Part shown: one piece after another, positions 26,888 through 36,157 of the stretch
How positions within the stretch are numbered: the first letter of the stretch is position 1
How the letters are laid out: each line of letters opens with the position of its first letter
Assembly (NCBI GenBank): GCA_045615765.1
Contig: JAZLFM010000053.1
Span: forward strand, 1-64,000
Direction: 5' to 3'
Length of the DNA stretch: 64,000 nucleotides
Source: UBA1715 sp045615765
GTDB lineage: Bacteria; Bacteroidota; Bacteroidia; Bacteroidales; UBA1715
The notes under the pieces: model-generated
What the model was told of the DNA's origin: nothing
The model's database searches: none
Seen by the model: the letters and a program-made list of their open reading frames with translations, nothing else
Made by a program: the position numbers and the translations under genes

Positions 26888-28084
26888 TTATTGAATTTTT
26901 GAGAATATACAAGAAGAGTCGTTGCCACCAAAACCAAAAGAATTGTTCATTATGTGAGACATTTGTTTCTTTTTGGTTTGTGTGTTCGGTTGTATTGTGC
27001 TATTTTCTATTTTTCCTGCAAAGTTGAGGTTTGCTGGCACAAAATTGTTTTCTAAAGCTAATATTGAAATAACGGATTCTACGCTTCCTGCAGCACTAGT
27101 AGTATGTCCGGTATAAGCTTTTGTTGACGAGAAATCAGGGACGTGTTCTCCAAAAACTCTTGCGATAGCAATACTTTCGGTTTCGTCATTATTGCCTGTC
27201 CCTGTGCCATGTGCGCTTATGTAGTCAATGTCATTGGGTTGTAAACCTGCTTCTTGTAAAGCACCTTGCATAGCAAGGAAAGGTCCTTGTCCGTTTGGCG
27301 ATGTTGCAGTTTGATGGAAAGCATCGCAGAAGTTTGCATAGCCACTTAATTCACATAAAGGGGTAATACCTCTTTGTTTAGCATCATCAGCTTTTTCTAA
27401 AACTAGATATGCGGCACCTTCTCCTAAATTTAATCCGGCACGATTGTTAGAGAAAGGTTTACATACTTCTCTATCCAAAATCATCAATGTATTAAATCCA
27501 TTAAGATGGAATTTGCTTAAGCATTCCGTACCGCCAACAACAGCTGCATCGACTTTTCCTGCTTTTATAAGATTTGCACCTATAATGAGAGCATTTATTG
27601 CCGAAGAGCACGCTGTAGATATAGTTGTGGTTATATCAAATAATCCAAAATAATCCGCAATGTCGTCTGTTCCAGAACCACAATCGTGGGTAGCAATGTA
27701 TTGTGAATGTGAGTCGTTTTCTAATAAATCTGTATAGAATAGCTCTGTTTTTTCCATACCACCAACGGTAGTTCCATTTATGAATGCTATACGTTTCGGC
27801 TTGTTCTCGGAAAGTTTTGCTTGTTGTATAGCTTCTTGTGCGGCAACTATACCCATTAACGGAGTGCGGGTGATTAGTTGGTCGTTAGGAATGTTGAGCA
27901 TTTGTTTCAACTCAGAATCAGAGAAAGGAACTTCAGAAACAGGAATGTCGTTGTGCATCGTTTGAATATATTTGACAGCACCAACGGCAGATTTTTCTGC
28001 TAACAAAGCAGAAAGAGTTGCTTCTTTTCCTTTTCCTAAACCCGAAATGATGCCCATTCCGGTTACGACCAATTTCTCGTTCAT
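26888..28084 (-). CDS. beta-ketoacyl-ACP synthase II-like
   Basis: 398 residues with a full FabF-type triad: Cys in TISTACSSAINAL, His in SAHGTGTGNNDE and His in KAYTGHTTSAAG. NNSFGFGGND closes the fold. It condenses malonyl units onto the growing acyl-ACP chain. It is located between the ACP gene and the Cys-less partner, a ketosynthase plus chain-length-factor arrangement typical of type II systems such as aryl polyenes. Confidence 0.92.
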   Translation of the reverse strand: MNEKLVVTGMGIISGLGKGKEATLSALLAEKSAVGAVKYIQTMHNDIPVSEVPFSDSELKQMLNIPNDQLITRTPLMGIVAAQEAIQQAKLSENKPKRIAFINGTTVGGMEKTELFYTDLLENDSHSQYIATHDCGSGTDDIADYFGLFDITTTISTACSSAINALIIGANLIKAGKVDAAVVGGTECLSKFHLNGFNTLMILDREVCKPFSNNRAGLNLGEGAAYLVLEKADDAKQRGITPLCELSGYANFCDAFHQTATSPNGQGPFLAMQGALQEAGLQPNDIDYISAHGTGTGNNDETESIAIARVFGEHVPDFSSTKAYTGHTTSAAGSVESVISILALENNFVPANLNFAGKIENSTIQPNTQTKKKQMSHIMNNSFGFGGNDSSCIFSKIQ

Positions 28085-28089
28085 TCTGT

Positions 28090-28347
28090 TTATTTCGTTC
28101 TGTTGTTAGAAATAAATTCAGCCATTACACGAATAGACTTGAAGATTTCTTTTCCTTTTTCAGAATTGTCAACCTTGATGCCATAGTTCTTTTGCATTAG
28201 CATCATCAATTCTAAAGCGTCGATAGAGTCCAAACCAAGACCTTCGCCGAATAAAGGAGCATCAGCGTCGATGTCTTCAGGAGTGATTTCTTCTAAGTTT
28301 AAAACTTCGATAATTTCTTTCTTTAATTCTAAAATTAATTCTTCCAT
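28090..28347 (-). CDS. acyl carrier protein (first in the downstream ketosynthase block)
   Basis: 85 residues, acidic, with the phosphopantetheine site Ser in LGLDSIDALELMMLMQ and the helix PEDIDADAPLFGEG before it. It carries intermediates for the neighbouring ketosynthases. One base separates it from the half-ketosynthase gene. A second ACP of different sequence starts the operon, as in other aryl-polyene loci. Confidence 0.95.
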   Translation of the reverse strand: MEELILELKKEIIEVLNLEEITPEDIDADAPLFGEGLGLDSIDALELMMLMQKNYGIKVDNSEKGKEIFKSIRVMAEFISNNRTK

Positions 28348-28348
28348 A

Positions 28349-28960
28349 TTATAAGTTGTATAATGTATGTAAAATTTCTGCGTTTAATTCTTTGCAGTTC
28401 ATTGTATTACGCGTTATATACAAAAATAAAACATCACAAATCTCATTGTAATATTCAACCCAACCGCATATACACGCTTGTATTCTTTGATCTAAAAACG
28501 CACTTTCGGCAAAGGAACAAAATTTTTGTGGATTAAATTGTTCCATAACGTAAAAAGCGCTTTCTCCCATTGTTTTATTTCTAATTGAAATTTCACCAGT
28601 TACAATATTTGCTAACGTGTACACAAAAACGGCAGGACTAGGGAAATAGTCGTCGTTGTTTTGTATCGTTTTCTGGTATGTTGTGTCGTCGTCGAGGGAA
28701 GAACTTCGGTTGCAACATACGACGGCAACATCTTCTTTTAGATTTGTTTTGTCGAAATTAAGAGGTTGTAGGGCGACTTCCGATCCTAAAAAACCACATT
28801 TCGCCAAGTTATCCATTTTAAAGAATTTAGGATAAGAGATTTTTGCGGCGTGATAAATGTCGGTTAGCCACGATTGTTCACGAGGAATTTCTATTGTATT
28901 GTCATTTACAATAACCCTGTCGTTCGTAATTCTACAATATGACTCTATTCCTAATTTCAT
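28349..28960 (-). CDS. half-size ketosynthase-like protein
   Basis: 203 residues, half a thiolase fold. VAVVCCNRSSSLDDDTTYQ and SPAVFVYTLANIVTGEISIR recall the start and the middle of ketosynthases, followed by KTMGESAFYVM; no second half exists. Similar short 3-oxoacyl-ACP-synthase-like proteins sit in Bacteroidota polyene clusters next to the ACP gene. It is probably structural or regulatory for a ketosynthase complex rather than a condensing enzyme. Its start overlaps the neighbouring ketosynthase stop by one base. Confidence 0.65.
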   Translation of the reverse strand: MKLGIESYCRITNDRVIVNDNTIEIPREQSWLTDIYHAAKISYPKFFKMDNLAKCGFLGSEVALQPLNFDKTNLKEDVAVVCCNRSSSLDDDTTYQKTIQNNDDYFPSPAVFVYTLANIVTGEISIRNKTMGESAFYVMEQFNPQKFCSFAESAFLDQRIQACICGWVEYYNEICDVLFLYITRNTMNCKELNAEILHTLYNL

Positions 28961-30099
28961 TATCTTGTCTTTTTGAAAAGTAAAGCAGCGTTGCTACCAC
29001 CAAATCCAGAAAGAATTTTCATAAAATATTCTTCTGTGCAAGTTTGATTTTCCATAAGAGAGTTAACAGGAGCAACCGTTCCTCTTTCTTGTAGATTGTT
29101 GGTTTTCAATGCTGTATTGTCAAGTATAGCTAAGGAAGAAATAATTGATTCTAATACCCCAGCGGCACCAAGTGTATGACCGAAATATGCTTTTAAACTA
29201 TTTATAGGTCTATCTTGAAGACCTGCACTTGTAAGTGCCAATGATTCCATATCGTCGTTATATGCTGTTGCAGTTCCATGAGCGTTTACGAATGCAATTT
29301 GTTCTGGTTTAACAGTTTGTAGGGCTTTTTGTATTGCAAGATATAATCCAGCGCCAGTTCGTGACGGACCGGAAATATGATTCGCATCGTTTGCCATTGC
29401 TCCATTTACAAGTTCAATGCTGTTTGCTAGTAGTGGAGATATTGTTTTCCCATATATGATTGTTGCAGCGGCTTCTCCTAAATTTAGTCCAACACGATTT
29501 TTGTCGTATGGTTTACATAATTCTGGAGCAAGTGCTTTAAATGATTGGAATCCCGAAACAATGAATTTTGAAAGCATATCGGCTCCTACAACAATTACAT
29601 TTTGAATATCGTTCGATTGTAATAATCGTAGTGCTGTGATTTGTGCGGCTGCTCCAGATATGCACGCATTGGAAATTATAATAGGTTCATTTTTGTTTCC
29701 AAAAAAATCAGCAATAAGTTGTGCGGATTTCCATAAATGAACACGATCGGGTTCAAAACCATCAATATTTTCCAATAAATGAACATTTCCTTTTGTTGTA
29801 GATACAACAAATTGAACCGAAGAGTCGTTTGCTTGTATAGATGTGTTTTGTAATGCGTGGTGAACGCTTACAATTGCCATCTTTTCGAATTTTGTATAGC
29901 GTTTGTTTACCTGATTTATTGTCGAAAATTCTTTGTCCAGTAAATCATTATCTATGATGGAACCCATAAATGTATCAGGAAGTCCAAATTCATTTTCGTG
30001 AATTTGAATCTTAGTTTTTCCTGATTTTACAGCAAGATAATTTTCTTCTGAAGAAAAACCTAAAGGTGAAATTATATTATGTCCTACTTGATAAATCAT
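28960..30099 (-). CDS. beta-ketoacyl-ACP synthase
   Basis: 379 residues from Met at 30099, whose ATG overlaps the TGA of the thioesterase gene (ATGA). Cys in IISNACISGAAAQ, His in NAHGTATAYNDD and His in KAYFGHTLGAAG give a complete ketosynthase triad; LSGFGGSNAALL ends it. It is the second complete condensing enzyme of the operon. One of the two probably starts the chain and the other extends it, but sequence alone does not say which. Confidence 0.9.
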   Translation of the reverse strand: MIYQVGHNIISPLGFSSEENYLAVKSGKTKIQIHENEFGLPDTFMGSIIDNDLLDKEFSTINQVNKRYTKFEKMAIVSVHHALQNTSIQANDSSVQFVVSTTKGNVHLLENIDGFEPDRVHLWKSAQLIADFFGNKNEPIIISNACISGAAAQITALRLLQSNDIQNVIVVGADMLSKFIVSGFQSFKALAPELCKPYDKNRVGLNLGEAAATIIYGKTISPLLANSIELVNGAMANDANHISGPSRTGAGLYLAIQKALQTVKPEQIAFVNAHGTATAYNDDMESLALTSAGLQDRPINSLKAYFGHTLGAAGVLESIISSLAILDNTALKTNNLQERGTVAPVNSLMENQTCTEEYFMKILSGFGGSNAALLFKKTR

Positions 30100-30536
30100 T
30101 CTTCGTATGTTGGAAGTCCGTTCATTTTTTTCCATTCGTTAATGAATGGAGGTGTTGTCCATAATAAGTTGTAGTCGGTATCAAGAAATACTTGTACAGT
30201 TCGTCCTGTAGCGCAAAGTTCATTTGTTTTGCGATCGTATATTTCGTAGTCGAAGATAAGTTTTGCCGCATTGGTGTTTTTGAATTTTATTACAATTCGA
30301 GCTTGATCTTCGTATTTTAGAGGACGTTTATAGTTGAATGTGAGTTCCACGATTGGTGCGTAGAAACCAAAATCATACATACGCATATATTCCAATTTGT
30401 ATTTTCTACCAAATTCTTCTCGTGCGTCTTCGAAGTATAAAGCATAGTTCCCGTGCCAAACAATACGCATAGAATCGACTTCGCTAAAACGAATGTCAAA
30501 GTTTTTTTCTGCTTGAAGGACTATTTCTTCGCTCAT
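30096..30536 (-). CDS. 4HBT-type acyl-CoA/acyl-ACP thioesterase
   Basis: 146 residues, hotdog fold. FDIRFSEVDSMRIVWHGNYA carries the Asp and the H-G-N-Y motif of YbgC/FadM-type thioesterases, followed by YFEDAREEFGRKY. It probably releases or edits acyl chains of the pathway. It is followed by the ketosynthase gene with an ATGA overlap and preceded by the second dehydratase at a 1-base gap. Confidence 0.88.
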   Translation of the reverse strand: MSEEIVLQAEKNFDIRFSEVDSMRIVWHGNYALYFEDAREEFGRKYKLEYMRMYDFGFYAPIVELTFNYKRPLKYEDQARIVIKFKNTNAAKLIFDYEIYDRKTNELCATGRTVQVFLDTDYNLLWTTPPFINEWKKMNGLPTYEE

Positions 30537-30537
30537 G

Positions 30538-30972
30538 TTACTTGCTTTCTTGATCAGTTAATGCGACTTTTACTTCACCTTCGGCAATGATTGTGTTATT
30601 GCATACAACTTTTGCATTGAGGATGGTCATATTCATAAATCCACCTAAAGTTTCTTCAACAGTTGTTGTAAGTTCGTCTCCAACAGAAGGATAGGAGTGA
30701 ATTGTAATGTTTTTTAGTGATGCAACAACGCCGATTTTTACACTTTGTGACTCAAGAACTTTGTTGATGTATCCAATTCTTGCCGCACAAGTTTGTGCCA
30801 TATTTTCGAGTATTCCGCCAGCGGAGAGAGTTCCATCATTGGAGAGTAGAACATTTTCTTTTGTAATACAAAATGTTGTTGTTGCAACCTTTCCTTCGAA
30901 AGAAACCAATTTGTCCACCATAATAAATGGAGGACGTTGCGGAAGAAGTTCTGAAATCGGAATGTCAATCAT
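30538..30972 (-). CDS. hotdog dehydratase (FabZ/ApeP-like)
   Basis: 144 residues. The opening ISELLPQRPPFIMVDKLVSF is that of FabA/FabZ-type dehydratases, and SAGGILENMAQTCAARIGYI occupies the active-site helix region. It is longer than the other dehydratase of the operon. Two hotdog dehydratase-like genes per locus are the rule in aryl-polyene clusters. One base from the methyltransferase gene. Confidence 0.8.
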   Translation of the reverse strand: MIDIPISELLPQRPPFIMVDKLVSFEGKVATTTFCITKENVLLSNDGTLSAGGILENMAQTCAARIGYINKVLESQSVKIGVVASLKNITIHSYPSVGDELTTTVEETLGGFMNMTILNAKVVCNNTIIAEGEVKVALTDQESK

Positions 30973-30973
30973 A

Positions 30974-32068
30974 TTATTTCAATTTGCAAACTAAAATACT
31001 ATGACCTAGTCCTAGTCCGTCGTGTATTGTTTCTACTTGTAAACCAGCATCTTCAACACAACGAATCATATCTTGTGAATAGTACATTTTTGAATTTCCG
31101 TTCGCTAAAGCAGTGAAATAGATGCTGATTTGTGCCAAGCAGTATGAAGCGGTTTCAAATTTTTGTCTATCCCATAAGGTTTCCATTATGTATAGTCGAG
31201 TATCCTTATTCATAGACTTTGCCGCACGGCTCAGAATACTTGTAACTTCTTCTTCGGAGAAGCAATCAAGGAATTGGCTCATCCAAATTGCATCGAAGTT
31301 GGTTGGGAAAGGAACATTCTTGTCAAGCAAGTTAGCACCGTGTCCTAAAATTCTATCTGCTCCTTCAATACCTTTGGTTTGGTTGCGCATCATTTCCAAT
31401 TGTTGAGGCAAGTCCATGATAGTTACTTGCACATCTTTGTCGAATCCTACGCATTGTAGCGCCCAGCGACCTGTATTGCCACCTACATCAAGTAATGTTT
31501 TTGGCTTATTTGAAAATACTATTTCTAGCGCTTGCTTGAAAGAATTATCTGAATAAAAATGATCGAATCCGAACCAACTTTTTTGTACTTGTGCAGGCAA
31601 TTGCGAAAGACCTTCGTAAATAGTAGGCCAAGTACCGAAAACTTTAAGACCTTCAGGCTTGCCGTTTAGAAGAGCTTCTTCTAAATTGAATAATCCCAAG
31701 TAGTTAACGTCGTGGTTGAAATCCATATTTACACGAGCCATGTCGTCGTGGATTAAGAACCATCCGGCTTTTGCAAGATAGAATTTCTTGTCTTTCAATA
31801 AAATTGTACCTATAGTGAGAGATGATTCTAATAAACATTGGGCAGCATAGCGAGAAAGCTTTGCTTTTTCTGCGATTTCTTCAAGAGAAAGTCCGTCTTT
31901 CGCGTTATTAAGCATTTCGAAAATGCCGAATTTTACCATAAGTCGAGAGACTTGGAACACGATAGGACCAAATGCGATTTCTTGCGCTAGTCGTTGTGCT
32001 TGTGCCGCATTAAATCTCTCTTTTGAATACATTTCTTTTTGAGGTGACTGTAATTCCATTTCAATCAA
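30974..32068 (-). CDS. SAM-dependent O-methyltransferase-like protein
   Basis: 364 residues. The N-terminal winged-helix dimerisation domain (FGIFEMLNNAKDGLSLEEIA) is followed by a class I methyltransferase fold: LLDVGGNTGRWAL binds SAM, VTIMDLPQQLEM follows, and FDAIWMSQFLDCFSEEEV is the motif before the catalytic region. It resembles acetylserotonin-type O-methyltransferases. In aryl-polyene clusters a methyltransferase decorates the aryl head group. The start is Met1 at 32068 or Met4. Confidence 0.85.
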   Translation of the reverse strand: MIEMELQSPQKEMYSKERFNAAQAQRLAQEIAFGPIVFQVSRLMVKFGIFEMLNNAKDGLSLEEIAEKAKLSRYAAQCLLESSLTIGTILLKDKKFYLAKAGWFLIHDDMARVNMDFNHDVNYLGLFNLEEALLNGKPEGLKVFGTWPTIYEGLSQLPAQVQKSWFGFDHFYSDNSFKQALEIVFSNKPKTLLDVGGNTGRWALQCVGFDKDVQVTIMDLPQQLEMMRNQTKGIEGADRILGHGANLLDKNVPFPTNFDAIWMSQFLDCFSEEEVTSILSRAAKSMNKDTRLYIMETLWDRQKFETASYCLAQISIYFTALANGNSKMYYSQDMIRCVEDAGLQVETIHDGLGLGHSILVCKLK

Positions 32069-32086
32069 TTTTTACAAAGGTACAAA

Positions 32087-32989
32087 TTATGAAAGTTCTT
32101 CCCAAAAGTCATAGTAGTTAAACCATTGTTCTGGATATTTTTTTAGGAGGTCTTCCAAAGAGGCAACAAATTGTTTGCCCATATATTCTGCTTTTTTTAT
32201 TGAAGAATATTCTTCTGTTGGATATTCTAGTTTGTGTACGTATCCCTGATACGATAAACCTTTATCCTTCATTATGAACACGACATATATGGGTGCTTCA
32301 AGTTGAGCAGCGATTCGAAAGGCGCCAATGGGAAATTTAGCAGGTTTTCCTAAAAAATCTGCTAAGAAATATTTTGGACTGCCAAACAACCTGTCTCCGT
32401 GGATTATTACCATATCTCCAGTTTCTATTGCATTTTTTATGGCAAATAGGTGTGACATATCGTTTGTTACGGAGATATGGTTCATATTAAATTTTGATAG
32501 TGTTTTCTCTCTGCGTTCTAGAATTGCCTGTGATTCTCCGTTGTAGATTAAACTATAGAATTGTTTCTTGTCTTGATGAAGACAATGTGCGGCAAGTTCA
32601 AAATTACCAACGTGTGCGCTTATTACAAAGGCGCCTTCAGGTTTACAAGTCGCTTCGGTGAATGTATCGATGTTTTCAACAGTGATACTGAATTGTTTGG
32701 CGTTTCCTGCAAGGAGTGCAAATTTGTCTAAAACGACTTTCCCGAATGTAATATAGTTCTTGTATGTTGCTTTAAATGCCTGCCATTTACTTAACCCTAT
32801 ATGTTTTTGAAAAAATGCCATTACACTGTTGTATCCTTTTCGTCCAAATAGAAGATAAAAAGGGATGACAATGTACAAAACAGGGTAGAGGACAGAAACT
32901 TTTATTTTGCCCAGAACGGTAAATAAAAACCATTGTCCGAAGGAACCGCCACCGGTTTTACCTTTCCATTGACGGTTTGGAGAATCCAT
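32087..32989 (-). CDS. LpxL/HtrB-family lipid acyltransferase
   Basis: 300 residues. A membrane anchor lies near 25-50. The acyltransferase motif HVGNFELAAH (HX4E-like, near 125) is followed by IHGDRLFGSPKYFLADFLGK and GAFRIAAQLEAPIYVVFI. The family transfers acyl chains to lipid A precursors or, in polyene clusters, is thought to join the polyene acyl chain to a lipid anchor. It starts directly at the ACP stop (no gap). Confidence 0.88.
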   Translation of the reverse strand: MDSPNRQWKGKTGGGSFGQWFLFTVLGKIKVSVLYPVLYIVIPFYLLFGRKGYNSVMAFFQKHIGLSKWQAFKATYKNYITFGKVVLDKFALLAGNAKQFSITVENIDTFTEATCKPEGAFVISAHVGNFELAAHCLHQDKKQFYSLIYNGESQAILERREKTLSKFNMNHISVTNDMSHLFAIKNAIETGDMVIIHGDRLFGSPKYFLADFLGKPAKFPIGAFRIAAQLEAPIYVVFIMKDKGLSYQGYVHKLEYPTEEYSSIKKAEYMGKQFVASLEDLLKKYPEQWFNYYDFWEELS

Positions 32990-33232
32990 TTATTGAAGTT
33001 TGCTTTCTACGTAATCGTAGAATTGTGACAGCGTTTGAATGTTTTTCATTTCTTCTGGCTTAATTTTGAAGCCGAAATTACTTTCAATTAATGCAACAAT
33101 ATCGATAAAATCAAGACTTTCTATGCCAAGATCTTTTTTTAGAAGTGCATTGTCATTAATTTTTTCTTGATCAATTTCGATTTCGTCTACCAAAATAGTA
33201 TTGATTGTTGTAATTATTTCTTCGCGTGTCAT
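32990..33232 (-). CDS. acyl carrier protein (first gene of the polyene operon)
   Basis: 80 residues, acidic, with the phosphopantetheine Ser in DLGIESLDFIDIVALIE. It is clearly different in sequence from the other ACP of the operon, so each probably serves its own enzymes. A TAnnTTTG box lies 18 bases upstream. Confidence 0.95.
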   Translation of the reverse strand: MTREEIITTINTILVDEIEIDQEKINDNALLKKDLGIESLDFIDIVALIESNFGFKIKPEEMKNIQTLSQFYDYVESKLQ

Positions 33233-33249
33233 TGTTTGTTATTTTGTTG

Positions 33250-33257
33250 CAAAGATA
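33250..33257 (-). promoter_or_regulatory. -7 box of the polyene operon
   Basis: TATCTTTG on the minus strand, 18 bases before the first ACP codon. A clear TTTG -33 element was not found. Confidence 0.5.
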
Positions 33258-33340
33258 AATAAGAATATTGATATATTCACTAACCTTTTATTGCTAAAGA
33301 CAAATAACTAATTACTAAACAATCATAAAAACTTACTAAG

Positions 33341-34597
33341 TTATGTTTTTTGTTTCTTTTTCTTGGCAGCAGGAAATAATACATTGTTGAGAATAAGTCT
33401 GTATCCTGGTGAATTTTTATGATTGTCGAGATTGGTAGGTTGGTCTCCTACATAATGTCGGTAATCTTCTGGATCGTGACCGCCATAGAATGTCCACGTT
33501 CCTTTTCCAAATGTGCCGTGGATATATTTTGCTTCGTTTGCAGATTTTAGTTCACCCATTATGGTTGTAGTAGGTTTGATTAAGCTCTTGTTAAAGGCTG
33601 TGGTTTGTCCCATAAATCCTTTTATTGTCATTGTATGATTTTGACAAAGCATAGTTGGAACTTGGTCCCATTTTGCAGAAAATTCAAAAAGTGTAAAGAA
33701 ATCGGCATTTTCGTTTACTTTGCGTGTGTCGGTTACATCAATGTCGGAATATTCATACTCTAACGGATTTCTTCGTAATGTGAAGTTTTGGAACGCAAGA
33801 CATTTATTGTAGTCGAGTTTTTCTTGTGCTTGTGGGTCAGCTGGGTCTCCGTCGTACATATATTCGCAAATATCTACTTCGTCGGCCGAAAGGGCAATGT
33901 CGAAAGAATCTGTTCCTGAGCACATTGCAAATAGAAAGCCACCGTTTTCTACATAAGTTTTAATAGTTTTTGCTACATACAATTTCAAGTCCGATACTTT
34001 TGAAAATCCATACGAACGAGCTTCAGCTTCAGCATTTCGTTGTTGATCTCTATACCATTGCGCATTTTTGTAGCTAGCATAGAATTTACCGTATTGTCCA
34101 GTAAAGTCTTCGTGATGCATGTGAAGCCAATCATATTTGTTTAAGTCTCCATTAACAATTTCTCCGTCGTATATTACGGTGTATGGAATTTCAGCGTAGG
34201 TGAGTGCAAGTGTAACCGCATCGTCCCACGGTAGTTTGTCTTTAGGAGAATAAACCGCCATTTTCGGTGCTTTTTCCAATTTCACGACATCCATATTCAC
34301 ATCGTCGGAAGCCACTTCGGCAAGAATTGACGAAACTTTTACATCTGCTATAATCTCGTACGAGACACCACGAATATCGCATTCGCTTTTTATATCCGGA
34401 CTATATTCTATTAGAAAACTTCCGCCGCGATAATTCAAAAGCCAATCAACAGTAATGTTGTTTTGTAAAACCCAGTAAGCTATTCCGTATGCTTTTAGAT
34501 GGTTTTTTTGTACGCCATCCATAGGAATAAGAAAACCAAATCCGAAGGATAACTGACAAAGAGCGAGAAAAAAATATGTGAGTATTATTTTTTTCAT
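33341..34597 (-). CDS. asparagine-synthetase-B-like secreted protein
   Basis: 418 residues with a Sec signal (cleavage near SFGFGF). The body contains YDWLHMHHEDFTGQYGKFY and GGFLFAMCSGTDSFDIALSA, then YGGHDPEDYRHYVGD. The last two suggest a glutamine-amidotransferase-like fold with Cys in MCSG and His in GGHDPED. Bacteroidota genomes label this family asparagine synthetase B, but the signal peptide argues against a biosynthetic role. It lies 2 bases downstream of dnaB. Confidence 0.65.
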   Translation of the reverse strand: MKKIILTYFFLALCQLSFGFGFLIPMDGVQKNHLKAYGIAYWVLQNNITVDWLLNYRGGSFLIEYSPDIKSECDIRGVSYEIIADVKVSSILAEVASDDVNMDVVKLEKAPKMAVYSPKDKLPWDDAVTLALTYAEIPYTVIYDGEIVNGDLNKYDWLHMHHEDFTGQYGKFYASYKNAQWYRDQQRNAEAEARSYGFSKVSDLKLYVAKTIKTYVENGGFLFAMCSGTDSFDIALSADEVDICEYMYDGDPADPQAQEKLDYNKCLAFQNFTLRRNPLEYEYSDIDVTDTRKVNENADFFTLFEFSAKWDQVPTMLCQNHTMTIKGFMGQTTAFNKSLIKPTTTIMGELKSANEAKYIHGTFGKGTWTFYGGHDPEDYRHYVGDQPTNLDNHKNSPGYRLILNNVLFPAAKKKKQKT

Positions 34598-34599
34598 GT

Positions 34600-36138
34600 T
34601 TAAAAGGGAACACTTTCAATGTTTATGCTTTGATCAGGGAATATTGCTTTACTTTCTTCTGTGCTGTAGCTGCTTTCTTGAAATTCGTCGTGTTTAGACT
34701 CTCTGTTTTCTAATTTTTGTAGTCTTTTTTGTAAGATATCTTCTGGTAAATTTTCAAATGACATAAATTGTCCTTCGAATACAAGTTCTACAGTTCCTTG
34801 TGAACCATGACGGTTCTTTTTTATATGTACGTGAGCTTCTTTACGTATGTCTTTTTCTGTTCCATCTTCGTTTTGAACAAAATCTTGTCGTAAAGAAACG
34901 AAACGTCTATTTAGGAACATTACCATATCGGCATCTTGCTCGATAGAACCAGATTCACGCAAATCGGCAAGACGTGGTTCTTTTTCTGCTCCTTGTCGGT
35001 TTTCCAAACCACGGTTTAACTGTGCTAAGGCGATAATAGGAATTTGTAATTCCATGGCGATTTCCTTTATTTGTCGAGAAATAGAACTTACCTCTTGTTC
35101 ACGGCTAAAACTACCCTGAGCAGTCATCAACTGTAGGTAATCGACTATCACGCATTGAATATCTTCTTTTTCCTTTAATTTTCTACATTTTGATTTGAAA
35201 TCGTAGATAGAAAGTGAAGGTGTGTCGTCTAACCAAATAGGAGCTTGGGCTATGCGTTCCATCGCTGTGGTTAGTTTATCAACATCATTGTCGTTTAAAT
35301 CACCTTTTTGTAGTGCTCCTTGTGGAATTCGTGCTTCACCAACAAACAAACGAGTTGCCAACTGTTCGCAGCTCATTTCAAGAGAGAACATAGCGACAGG
35401 TTTATTTTCTTTGATAGCCATATTTCGTACCATAGAAAGCACAAAAGCTGTTTTACCCATGGCAGGACGGGCTGCTACAACTATCATGTGGCCTTTTTGC
35501 CATCCGTTTGTAAGTTTATCTAGTTCAGGATAGCCAGAAGATATACCGGGAGCAACACCTTTTCCTCTTCTTTCAAGTAAAGTATCGTATAATAACTCGG
35601 CTACGGTTTTAATATCTCGGTAACTTCTTCGTTGTATATTTTGCTCGGTAATAGACATGATTTGACTTTCTGCATAATCGGTAAGTTCCGAGAGTTCTGT
35701 AGTTGAGTCAAATGCCTTTTCGCAAATAAGTGATGATACTTTTATTAATTCTCTTTGGATATACTTTTGTATTAGTATTTTTACGTGACTTTCAATATTT
35801 GCAGAAGAAGACACTTTTAGTGTTAGTTCTGTTATATGGCTAATGCCACCAACTTTTTCAAGTTCTTCTTTAGCTTCTAATCGTTCGGAAACAGTAATTA
35901 GATCTACAGGTTGATTGCTTTTGGCAAGTTCATAGATTGTTTCGAAAATTATTTGATTATTAGGAATATAAAACACCTCTTTTTTTAGCATGTTTATCAC
36001 TTCATTGATAGCTTCACTATCAATAAGTATCTGTCCTAAAACTGTATCTTCTAGTTTTTCAGAGTATGGTGGTTGTTTTCCGTTATAATCAACCTTTACG
36101 ACTTTTTCTGCTTCGAATTTTCTTGCCAATTTTGCCAT
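34600..36138 (-). CDS. dnaB: replicative DNA helicase DnaB
   Basis: 512 residues. The N-terminal helical domain (EDTVLGQILIDSEAINEVIN) is followed by a RecA-like helicase domain with Walker A ARPAMGKTAF, Walker B VIVDYLQLM and the C-terminal GSIEQDADMVMFLNR. It unwinds DNA at the fork and loads primase. A Bacteroides-type promoter lies just upstream. The C-terminal extension after the helicase core is short and charged. Confidence 0.97.
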   Translation of the reverse strand: MAKLARKFEAEKVVKVDYNGKQPPYSEKLEDTVLGQILIDSEAINEVINMLKKEVFYIPNNQIIFETIYELAKSNQPVDLITVSERLEAKEELEKVGGISHITELTLKVSSSANIESHVKILIQKYIQRELIKVSSLICEKAFDSTTELSELTDYAESQIMSITEQNIQRRSYRDIKTVAELLYDTLLERRGKGVAPGISSGYPELDKLTNGWQKGHMIVVAARPAMGKTAFVLSMVRNMAIKENKPVAMFSLEMSCEQLATRLFVGEARIPQGALQKGDLNDNDVDKLTTAMERIAQAPIWLDDTPSLSIYDFKSKCRKLKEKEDIQCVIVDYLQLMTAQGSFSREQEVSSISRQIKEIAMELQIPIIALAQLNRGLENRQGAEKEPRLADLRESGSIEQDADMVMFLNRRFVSLRQDFVQNEDGTEKDIRKEAHVHIKKNRHGSQGTVELVFEGQFMSFENLPEDILQKRLQKLENRESKHDEFQESSYSTEESKAIFPDQSINIESVPF

Positions 36139-36157
36139 GTGTATTTTATTTTTTGCT

